A stretch of 64,000 bases of DNA, from assembly GCF_049670895.1 (NCBI RefSeq), contig NZ_CP187170.1; one strand, given 5' to 3'. This DNA comes from Pasteurella sp049670895 (GTDB lineage: Bacteria > Pseudomonadota > Gammaproteobacteria > Enterobacterales > Pasteurellaceae). Shown piece after piece: positions 37,000 to 43,876 of this stretch; positions within the stretch are counted from its first letter, which is position 1, and every line of letters begins with the position of its first letter. The notes under the pieces are model-generated. The model saw only the letters and a list, made by a program, of their open reading frames with translations, was not told the origin of the DNA and did not search any database. Made by a program: the position numbers and the translations under genes.

Positions 37000-38073
37000 A
37001 TGATGTCTAGTTTATATATTGATCGAAAAGGTGTGGAATTAAAACTAAGTGGTGAAGCCTTAATTTTTTATGAAAATGAAGAGCGGATTGGCACCATTCC
37101 ATTAGCCCCTGTTGAGCGTATTTATTTGAAAGGTGATGTTAAACTTCAAGCCTCGCTTTTAGCAAAATTGGGCGAAAAGAATATTGGAATTGTTTGCTTA
37201 TCTGGTCGGAAAAATACGCCAACCCTTTTTATGTCACAACCTCATAACGATGCAGCGAGAAGAGTTGCCCAATATGCCCTTTCTCAAAATGAAGCCTTTT
37301 GTTTACAATTTGCCAAAAAAATTGTGCTATTAAAATTACTGACTCAAAAAAACTGGCTGTGGCAAGCGAGTAATAAACGGCTAGATAAAAAATGTTTGCT
37401 TGTGCCGAAAGCAGAAGAATTAGACGGGTTAATAAAAAAAATTCATGAGCAAACTAATTTGCCTTCATTAAGAGGGATTGAAGGAAGAGCGGCTTCAGTT
37501 TATTTTACCGCACTAAGTTTATATCTTCCTTCCTCTCTGCGTTTTCAAGGGCGAAACCGTAGACCACCAAGAGATCCATTTAATGCCGTCCTTTCTTTGA
37601 CTTATACGCTACTTCATTCTGAGGCTGTCCTTGCAACGTACGGTACAGGGCTTGATCCTTATATTGGTTTCTTTCATGCACTTGATTTTAGCCGAGAATC
37701 TTTAGCCTGTGATTTAATCGAGCCATTGCGTCCTTTTGTTGATAATTGGTTATTGGGCTGTTTTCGACAAAATATTTTACGAGAAGAACATTTTTCAACG
37801 ACACAGGAAGGTTGTTATCTAGGCAAAACAGGACGAATTAATTTTTATAAAGAATATGAAAAAATCATCAATAATTGGCGAAAAATGCTTACTGATGCCT
37901 GCTATGATTTAGGGCATATCTTAAAACAAAGCTATATTGATCCTTCGCCACAAAGAAGAAATGGACATGAAACACTGCCTTCTGTCCAAACTGAAAAAAA
38001 TTGGCAATCTTTACTGGAACATTATTATTTTAATCAACGCACACTATTAAGTGAGATTCCTTTTAATTTCTAA
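37000..38073 (+). CDS. cas1: CRISPR integrase Cas1
   Basis: This 357-residue Cas1 has a beta-rich N-terminal domain and a helical C-terminal domain. The metal-binding residues are visible as E in LRGIEGRAASVYF, H in YIGFFHALDFSRESLACDL and D in ACDLIEPLRPFVDNW. It integrates spacers next to the leader. AGGAAAT precedes the tandem ATG start codons (37000 or 37003). It lies between two cas2 genes, 10 and 12 bases away. Confidence 0.95.
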   Translation: MMSSLYIDRKGVELKLSGEALIFYENEERIGTIPLAPVERIYLKGDVKLQASLLAKLGEKNIGIVCLSGRKNTPTLFMSQPHNDAARRVAQYALSQNEAFCLQFAKKIVLLKLLTQKNWLWQASNKRLDKKCLLVPKAEELDGLIKKIHEQTNLPSLRGIEGRAASVYFTALSLYLPSSLRFQGRNRRPPRDPFNAVLSLTYTLLHSEAVLATYGTGLDPYIGFFHALDFSRESLACDLIEPLRPFVDNWLLGCFRQNILREEHFSTTQEGCYLGKTGRINFYKEYEKIINNWRKMLTDACYDLGHILKQSYIDPSPQRRNGHETLPSVQTEKNWQSLLEHYYFNQRTLLSEIPFNF

Positions 38074-38082
38074 GGGGCAATC

Positions 38083-38382
38083 ATGCAACGATATTTAATC
38101 GGTTATGATATTTCTGACGAAAAACGATTAATCAAAATTCATAAAGTGATGGTGAAATATGCCACCCCCATCCAATATAGCGTCTTCTTATTTGAAGGAA
38201 AGTTAGTTTTATTAGAAGAATGTATTAAAGTGGTTTTTTCAATAATGAACAAAAAAGAAGATGATTTAAGAATTTATCCCATACCTGAACGGGGAAAACA
38301 GTGGATCATTGGTAAAACTGCTTTACCCGAAGGCATTATTTGGACAGCATTACCACAGTATTTATTATCCACCTCCGCTTAA
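38083..38382 (+). CDS. cas2: CRISPR adaptation protein Cas2, second copy
   Basis: This 99-residue Cas2-family protein has RYLIGYDISDEKRLIKIHKVM with the conserved aspartate and IQYSVFLFEGK, the usual Cas2 dimer strand. It is as divergent from the first Cas2 as unrelated Cas2 proteins are, so it is not a recent duplication. AAGGGG precedes the ATG. A cas2-cas1-cas2 order is unusual. Confidence 0.92.
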   Translation: MQRYLIGYDISDEKRLIKIHKVMVKYATPIQYSVFLFEGKLVLLEECIKVVFSIMNKKEDDLRIYPIPERGKQWIIGKTALPEGIIWTALPQYLLSTSA

Positions 38383-38430
38383 ATCACACTCTTAATCAAG
38401 CCATAATTGAGGATTTTAGCCAATAAACCT

Positions 38431-38556
38431 TGTTCAAAAATATGTTAAAAACTACCGCACTTTTTCACTAAATGTCGTACCTATTTGCATTTTAAAAAAA
38501 TGCAACTTATTCTTTTATCATTCCTTTATTCAAACAAAGGAAAGAAAAAAAGATGT
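38431..38556 (+). repeat. Dispersed upstream element, copy 2
   Basis: This matches 33558-33686 with scattered differences, from TGTTCAAAAATAT through the uptake signal to AAAGATG. It runs straight into a REP-like palindrome where copy 1 runs into a gene. Confidence 0.82.
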
Positions 38557-38619
38557 AGGATAGGCTTTAGCTCATCATCATTTCAAATCGCATTTTTGAT
38601 GGGCTAAAGCCCATCCTAC
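38555..38619. repeat. Inverted pair of REP-like palindromes
   Basis: GTAGGATAGGCTTTAGCTCATC and, 21 bases later, GATGGGCTAAAGCCCATCCTAC form a large stem. It lies just upstream of the imported NAD(P)H-hydrate dehydratase gene. Confidence 0.82.
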
Positions 38620-38661
38620 GTTCTGAACAACATTGTAATAGATTTACACAGGGGTATTATC

Positions 38662-39555
38662 ATGTTTTCAAGCCACTACACCAGCCACCGTTTCGACACA
38701 CAGATTCAAGCCGCCACACAGTTCGGGCAAGTTTTTGCACCACGAGACCCACAAAGCCATAAAGGCACACACGGTACGCTCGCCATTATCGGTGGCACGG
38801 CTGGTATGAGCGGTGCGGTTATTCTGGCGGCAACAGCAGCGATTTACAACGGTTGCGGCAAAGTGTGGGCAGGGTTCAACCAACCGACACTGCCACTGCC
38901 CGTGATTCCCGAACGCCCCGAAATCATGCTTTCCACTGCTACCACTTTGCAACTACGCAACGACATTACCGCATGGGCAATCGGTTGTGGCATGGGGCTG
39001 TGCAACGAAGCACTTGCCCTACTCTATACGCAACTTACCTCGGCAAACCGTGAAATCCCCGTGCTGTTGGATGCCGACGCCCTTACCCTGCTTTCCCGCC
39101 ACGCCGATTTAGCCGCATTGGCACGCGATTACCCGACATTGGTACTTACCCCCCACTTCGCCGAAGCCGCCCGCCTGCTCGGCGTGTCTCCCGCAGAAAT
39201 ACAGGCAGACCGCACCACCGCAGTGACACAAATCAGCAGCCAGTTTCACGCTTACACCGTCCTCAAAGGTCACCACACATTAGTATGTAGCCCTGACGGT
39301 AGCCTTTATACCAACTTAAGCGGCAATGCAGGCTTAGCAACGGCGGGGAGCGGCGATGTGTTGAGTGGCATTATCGGCAGCCTGCTGGCACAAGGTATTG
39401 ATACTGAACAAGCCGTGCGTGGCGGTGTATGGCTACACGGAGCAGCAGCTGATGTGCTGAAAGATTCGGCTATTGGAGAAATCGGCATGCTGTCGGGAGA
39501 AATTGCCCCTGCCGCCCGTTGGCTACGCAACCGCATTATCGAGGCACACCGCTAA
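38662..39555 (+). CDS. nnrD: ADP/ATP-dependent NAD(P)H-hydrate dehydratase, horizontally acquired
   Basis: This 297-residue carbohydrate-kinase-like enzyme repairs hydrated NADH and NADPH. Motifs are GTLAIIGGTAGMSGA near the N-terminus, VLLDADALTLL, LTPHFAEAARLLG and the ATP-binding SGNAGLATAGSGDVLSGII. It is the stand-alone dehydratase half of YjeF-type proteins. Base use differs sharply from the neighbours (G+C-rich, many GCC/CGC codons), and no uptake signal occurs inside, so I infer transfer, perhaps from a Neisseriaceae-like donor. It is flanked by REP-like palindromes and an isolated CRISPR repeat. Confidence 0.9.
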   Translation: MFSSHYTSHRFDTQIQAATQFGQVFAPRDPQSHKGTHGTLAIIGGTAGMSGAVILAATAAIYNGCGKVWAGFNQPTLPLPVIPERPEIMLSTATTLQLRNDITAWAIGCGMGLCNEALALLYTQLTSANREIPVLLDADALTLLSRHADLAALARDYPTLVLTPHFAEAARLLGVSPAEIQADRTTAVTQISSQFHAYTVLKGHHTLVCSPDGSLYTNLSGNAGLATAGSGDVLSGIIGSLLAQGIDTEQAVRGGVWLHGAAADVLKDSAIGEIGMLSGEIAPAARWLRNRIIEAHR

Positions 39556-39631
39556 AACCAACCATTATCTTGCCATGCCTATTTTATTTTTATCACATAC
39601 AGTAAATTTCGCATTAGTACCATAATAGACA

Positions 39632-39668
39632 ATCGAAAGACATTGCTCTGTTGCAAAGGGATTGAGGA
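39632..39668 (+). repeat. Isolated degenerate CRISPR repeat 1
   Basis: This 37-base match to the array repeat has three changes in the body (first base A, GCTCTG, TTGCAAAG) and ends GAGGA. It has no spacer and lies 76 bases after nnrD. It is followed directly by the conserved cassette. Confidence 0.92.
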
Positions 39669-39836
39669 AATTCAAAGAAGGACATGGAAAAATCTAAACG
39701 TAGATTAAAGAAAGAGATGGTAAATGTTTTTTCTATTATGAATACCATCATGAATCATGTTTTGAATGAAGTGGTTAGACATCGTATTCGATGAAATAGA
39801 GAGATTTTTTGATGGGCTAAAGCCTATCCTACGTTC
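39669..39836 (+). repeat. Cassette that follows isolated repeats, copy 1
   Basis: The cassette starts AATTCAAAGAAGGACATGG, contains a 36-codon frame (39684-39794, MEKSKRRLKK...) with AAGAAGG before its ATG, and ends in the palindrome at 39811-39832. Copies occur at 42188 and 43535; copies 1 and 2 are identical over about 160 bases. I cannot say whether the small frame is translated. Confidence 0.85.
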
Positions 39837-40071
39837 TAGGTTTCATCAAAACAACCTATTGCCCTTCCCATGATAGAGCCCAACGCCGCTTTAAATTACT
39901 GTAGATTTATTCCGCACTTTTTTATAAAATAGCCCCGTCTTTTTATGCAAGGGTCATGAGAAAAATTGATCAATATTTATACAAATCAGAACCTAGCTTC
40001 TCTAACCATTCTAAAAGTTGGGAAGTCCCTCCTTAACGTATTAATAAATAAAGGAAAAATACCCCCTAGCA
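39837..40071 (+). promoter_or_regulatory. CRISPR leader of array 2 (duplicate of leader 1)
   Basis: Homology to leader 1 begins at CTAGGTTTCATC and runs to the first repeat with only a few substitutions and small indels, for example CTTTTTATGCAAGGGTCATGAG here and CTTTTTCTGCAAGGGTCATGAA there (differences at the 7th and last bases). Confidence 0.87.
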
Positions 40072-41046
40072 GTCGAAAGACATTGCCCTGTTCCAAAGGG
40101 ATTGAGACGTTTGAGATGTTTATAAGTTTTTGCTATGGTTTCTGTCGAAAGACATTGCCCTGTTCCAAAGGGATTGAGACAAAGAATTTGAGCTAATTCG
40201 ACTTTTTTAGTTAGTCGAAAGACATTGCCCTGTTCCAAAGGGATTGAGACGTCCAGCAGATACAAACAACACAACAGCAAGATTAGGTCGAAAGACATTG
40301 CCCTGTTCCAAAGGGATTGAGACAATTTTTCCCAAAGCCATTTACTATTTTTTACTGTGTCGAAAGACATTGCCCTGTTCCAAAGGGATTGAGACATACC
40401 ATCGCTGAACCGATGATTGCAATAATAATGTCGAAAGACATTGCCCTGTTCCAAAGGGATTGAGACCCATTTTAGCTCGCCAAGCCTCTGTTTTATTCTT
40501 GTCGAAAGACATTGCCCTGTTCCAAAGGGATTGAGACAATTTCCCTTTTAAATAGACAAAAGACCCTTTTTTTGTCGAAAGACATTGCCCTGTTCCAAAG
40601 GGATTGAGACATATTCAAACGCTTCAAAGTCGTGTCTACCCGTATTCGTCGAAAGACATTGCCCTGTTCCAAAGGGATTGAGACAAAATAGGTTTAATGG
40701 TGTTTACTTCTGATTTAATGTCGAAAGACATTGCCCTGTTCCAAAGGGATTGAGACGCCGGTTGTTGAGTACTTCTTTAATTTCATTTGCCAGTCGAAAG
40801 ACATTGCCCTGTTCCAAAGGGATTGAGACTGTATTTGTTCTTGCAATAACAATAAGCTATTTTGTCGAAAGACATTGCCCTGTTCCAAAGGGATTGAGAC
40901 GCATTGCAATTGAAAATATGAATTTAAGCATTAGAGTCGAAAGACATTGCCCTGTTCCAAAGGGATTGAGACGATTGCGATCAGGGTGATATTTGATAGC
41001 CATTTTTTTGTCGAAAGACATTGCCCTGTTCCAAAGGGATTGAGAC
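40072..41046 (+). CRISPR. CRISPR array 2: 14 repeats, 13 spacers
   Basis: All 14 repeats have the same 37-base consensus as array 1, including the last one (41010-41046), so there is no degenerate terminal repeat. The array stops abruptly at conjugation-gene DNA. Spacers are 33-37 bases and none is shared with array 1. The last spacer (40973-41009) reads KKMAIKYHPDRN in reverse complement, a J-domain sequence. Confidence 0.98.
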
Positions 41047-41399
41047 GTGTTGGTGAAATGTGTCAAGGTTTTGTCGATTCACAAAAACGCAACTGCGAAG
41101 GCAAAATCATTATTGATGTGGTGAAACAAGAGCAAGTAAAACGTGATTTATCACAAGTCAAAGCTCGCGTGAATAAAATCAATGAAATTGCAAAACGGAT
41201 GCAAACGGCAACTAAAGCCAAAGAAGCGCAAGACTTACAAAATGCAATGCAAACACAAATTGCGTTGTTAAATGCCGATAAAATCAAAATGGATATTGCG
41301 AAAAACTCGGAAGAATTGGCAGACCGTAAGGCTAAAAAATTAAGAGAAGTAGAAATTCGTAGAATAGCTAATCAACATATCTTAACAGAAACTAAATAA
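41047..41399 (+). pseudogene. VirB5/TrbJ-like conjugation protein, 3' fragment
   Basis: The frame is open from the base after the last repeat of array 2 and gives about 117 residues with no proper start. CEGKIIIDVV and the long helical KEAQDLQNAMQTQIALLNAD match the C-terminal half of VirB5-type pilus-tip proteins. The next genes, an EexN-like lipoprotein and VirB6, are in the usual order of a P-type conjugation operon. The 5' part is missing exactly at the repeat boundary. Confidence 0.7.
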
Positions 41400-41430
41400 T
41401 TATTAATCAACACCTCATAAGGAGTTAAAT

Positions 41431-41688
41431 ATGAAAAAGTTACTTGTGTCTTCAATTATCTCTAGCTTTTTGATTCTAGGACTTGCAGGCTGTGAAGAAA
41501 AAAACTTAACCGTTTATGATTATTTGCAAAATGAACCGTTACTGAATAAAACGCTAGATGAATGTACCAGTGGTGCTTTAAAGGATAAACATAAATGTGA
41601 AACGGTAAAAGGTGCTTATGCAAATATAGATGCTTTTAAGAAAGGTTTATTAAATGAAGAACATTTAAGAATGCTTGGTAAAAAATAA
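41431..41688 (+). CDS. EexN/TrbK-like entry-exclusion lipoprotein
   Basis: This 85-residue protein has a lipoprotein signal (LILGLAGC, lipobox cysteine near residue 21) and then DYLQNEPLLNKTLDECTSG, typical of EexN-family lipoproteins that block entry of related plasmids. AAGGAG lies 8 bases before the ATG. It is the only apparently intact gene of the conjugation remnant. Its stop overlaps the next start (TAATG). It could still exclude incoming elements if expressed. Confidence 0.78.
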   Translation: MKKLLVSSIISSFLILGLAGCEEKNLTVYDYLQNEPLLNKTLDECTSGALKDKHKCETVKGAYANIDAFKKGLLNEEHLRMLGKK

Positions 41689-42150
41689 TGGGAAACGATG
41701 TATTTACTAAGATTGATACTTTTTTAAATACATTTTTAACAACTATCGCACAAAAAATTCAAACGTTATTATCAGGGGAGATTGGCACCTTATTGTTAGT
41801 TTCCATAACGCTCTATATTGTTATTTATGGCTATATGGTACTAGCGGGTATTGGGGGGGATACACCAAAATCTTCACGCTACGACCAACAGATGCAATAC
41901 ATTAATTATAACCCTCATGATGTGGTTGAAATCCGCACCAAAGATGGCTTTGTTACAGCCGTAACCTTTGCCGAAGATGAAGAGGTGACCGATATTGCAA
42001 GTGGTTTTTCTGATGGTTGGGAAGTGAAAGACAATAAAAATAATATCTACATTAAGCCAAAAGCCTTACAGCAAGATTCTAATTTTTTTGAGCCAAAAGT
42101 GGGTGAATGGGATACCAACCTTTTAATTGCGACTAATAAACGCACTTATG
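41688..42150 (+). pseudogene. VirB6-VirB9 deletion fusion (conjugation remnant)
   Basis: The first ~55 residues (MGNDVFTKIDTFLNTFL...VSITLYIVIYGYMVLAGI) are the N-terminus of a VirB6/TrbL membrane protein. The frame then passes through a run of G (about 41853) into GDTPKSSRYDQQMQYINYNP and FSDGWEVKDNKNNIYIKPKA, the N-terminal part of a mature VirB9. The end of VirB6, VirB8 and the VirB9 start are deleted. The frame is cut by an isolated CRISPR repeat at 42151. Confidence 0.82.
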
Positions 42151-42187
42151 GTCGAAAGACATTGCCCTGTTGCAAAGGGATTGAGGA
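42151..42187 (+). repeat. Isolated CRISPR repeat 2
   Basis: This 37-base repeat has one change in the body (TTGCAAAG) and a GAGGA end. It directly abuts the VirB9 fragment in front and the conserved cassette behind. Together with the last repeat of array 2 it bounds a 1,104-base block of conjugation DNA. Confidence 0.94.
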
Positions 42188-42470
42188 AATTCAAAGAAGG
42201 ACATGGAAAAATCTAAACGTAGATTAAAGAAAGAGATGGTAAATGTTTTTTCTATTATGAATACCATCATGAATCATGTTTTGAATGAAGTGGTTAGACA
42301 TCGTATTCGATGAAATAGAGAGATTTTTTGATGGGCTAAAGCCTATCCTACTCAGTGTTCTGCTTGATGTGATAAATGTGATGTTTCCCGCCCCAATGCG
42401 TTCTTCGCTGAATAAAAAAGTGCGGTACATTTTGAATCTGTTTTCTCGTAAAAAAATACCGCACTTTTTC
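42188..42470 (+). repeat. Cassette that follows isolated repeats, copy 2 (long form)
   Basis: This is identical to copy 1 up to the palindrome (42330-42351), with the 36-codon frame at 42203-42313. It then continues with TGTTCTGCTTGATGTGATAA and an inverted uptake-signal pair (about 42419-42468). The long form is shared with copy 3 at 43535. Confidence 0.85.
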
Positions 42471-42560
42471 ACTGAATTCCTTACCTATTTGCATTTAAAA
42501 AATGCAAATTATTCTTTTATCATTCCCTCACTCATTTAACAAAGGGAAGAAAAAAGATGT
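42451..42560 (+). repeat. Dispersed upstream element, copy 3
   Basis: This is a near-copy of 33580-33686, including CACTGAATTCCTTACC and GGGAAGAAAAAAGATG. It runs into the palindrome at 42559-42584. Confidence 0.82.
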
Positions 42561-42584
42561 AGGATGGGTTTTAGCCCATCCTAC
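42559..42584. repeat. REP-like palindrome
   Basis: GTAGGATGGG and CCCATCCTAC pair perfectly over a 6-base loop (TTTTAG). The palindrome borders the F-type conjugation debris. Confidence 0.85.
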
Positions 42585-42589
42585 TTTCT

Positions 42590-42778
42590 GATACACATAT
42601 AAATGAAAGCGTGTTTAATGTACACCCATTTCATTACGGCGAAGATATAACCAAAGAAAGCAAGGATTGATAGAAACAGGCTCCAATTCATGACAATATT
42701 TGTGATTTGCATAAACATACCAATCATATATTTAATGACTTGACCGCCTTGCGTCATATTTCGTGCGTTAAAACTCAT
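42590..42778 (-). pseudogene. TraD-like type IV coupling protein, N-terminal fragment
   Basis: MSFNARNMTQGGQVIKYMIG followed by a hydrophobic helix is strikingly like the start of F-plasmid TraD (MSFNAKDMTQGGQI...). Only about 60 residues remain before the frame enters the REP-like palindrome. Full TraD has over 700 residues, so this is debris of an F-type transfer region, on the opposite strand to the VirB remnant. Confidence 0.78.
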
Positions 42779-42789
42779 TTTTTGTCCTA

Positions 42790-43020
42790 TTAATAATCTC
42801 TTCTTCTTGTTGTACCATACATATTGCCCTCCGTATCAATACCCCATCTATTCAAAGGCAATCCATTTATATTTTTCGGGTTTTTACCTAAAAATGAATA
42901 TATACCTTTTACTTTTTCATCTTTTTTTTCTTCTTCCTCTAATTGTTCCCAAAGAATTTCTATTTTTTTAATAGCGTTTTTAATTTTTCGAACATATACA
43001 ATTCTCCTATTTTTCCTCAT
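42790..43020 (-). CDS. Small hypothetical protein between TraG- and TraD-like fragments
   Basis: This 76-residue, charged protein (MRKNRRIVYVRKIKNAIKKI...NRWGIDTEGNMYGTTRRRDY) is not recognised. In F-type operons small surface or entry-exclusion genes lie between traG and traD, which is the position here. There is no membrane helix, so a TraS-type role is doubtful. It overlaps the upstream fragment by 14 bases. Confidence 0.4.
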   Translation of the reverse strand: MRKNRRIVYVRKIKNAIKKIEILWEQLEEEEKKDEKVKGIYSFLGKNPKNINGLPLNRWGIDTEGNMYGTTRRRDY

Positions 43021-43497
43021 AAACTTTATTGTTTATTTTTTTCATATTGTCTGATACATCTTTAAAACTATCATTCATTGCCTTATTAAACCCTAATTGC
43101 TTTACATAACCATGTCTAACTTCTTCATTACTTGGATTATTTTTGTCTAATTGTTCAATAGTTGACTTAAAGCCTAATTCTTCAGGGCTTTTCAATGTAT
43201 CAGAATCGCCAAAAATATTTTGATTGCCTTGTGAATAAACTGAATCACCGCTTCCAGTATATCCAGTATTACGATTAGATGCTAATACATTACTAATATT
43301 TTGGTTGTTAATATCCATTAATGCGTTTTCAAAATGTTGTTGGTATTCAGAAAGCAATTCTGTTCTTCTTATTCTTGCTTCTGCTGTACCTTATAGCTTT
43401 CTTTTGCATTTTGTGAGTGTTGTGCTACCTGATCAATTGCATGAATTTAATGCTCACTTAATCCTTTTTGTTTTAATTCTTGATGTGAATAATTGCT
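43007..43497 (-). pseudogene. TraG-like C-terminal debris (F-type conjugation), tentative
   Basis: From 43497 the minus strand reads SNYSHQELKQKGLSEH, a stop, IHAIDQVAQHSQNAKESYK, a stop, and then in another frame LSEYQQHFENALMDINNQ through to 43010. In-frame stops and a frame change mark it as decayed. The TraG assignment rests on position upstream of a TraD-like start and on the helical, polar composition of TraG tails, not on a recognised motif. It is cut exactly at the isolated repeat at 43498. Confidence 0.5.
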
Positions 43498-43534
43498 GTC
43501 GAAAGACATTGCCCTGTTCCAAAGGGATTGAGGA
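43498..43534 (+). repeat. Isolated CRISPR repeat 3
   Basis: This 37-base repeat matches the consensus apart from its last two bases (GAGGA end). It abuts the TraG-like debris and is followed by the conserved cassette. Confidence 0.94.
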
Positions 43535-43820
43535 CATTCAAAGAAGGACGTGGAAAAATCTAAACGTAGATTAAAGAAGGGAAGAGATGGTAAATGTTTT
43601 TTCTATTATGAATACCATCATGAATCATGTTTTGAATGAAGTGGTTAGACATCGTATTCGATGAAATAGAGAGATTTTTTGATGGGCTAAAGCCCATCCT
43701 CCCCTGTGTTCTGCTTGATGTGATAAATGTGATGTTTCCCACCCCAATGCGTTCTTCGCTGAATCAAAAAGTGCGGTGCATTTTGAATCTGTTTTCTCGT
43801 AAAAAAACCACCGCACGTTT
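43535..43820 (+). repeat. Cassette that follows isolated repeats, copy 3 (long form)
   Basis: This is the long form, as in copy 2, but with GTG in place of the ATG and a 4-base insertion (AAGAAGGGAAGAG) that breaks the 36-codon frame. The palindrome is at 43681-43702 and the inverted uptake-signal pair at about 43769-43815. It marks the end of the accessory region. Confidence 0.85.
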
Positions 43821-43876
43821 AGACCGCCTATTCACATGAGGGCATTTTCCCCATGTGATTATGAATGCTACCCCTT

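Noticed and set aside
40041..41066. Similar repeat-coded frames across array 2 and from the leader.
   Set aside because: The cause is the same: CRISPR repeats and spacers, not genes.
42224..42539. Short frames of about 82-84 codons on both strands over cassette copy 2.
   Set aside because: They span the repeat cassette, palindrome and uptake-signal pair and have no independent support.
43305..43839. Plus- and minus-strand frames of 60-89 codons over cassette copy 3.
   Set aside because: They run through the isolated repeat and the duplicated non-coding cassette; only shadows are seen.
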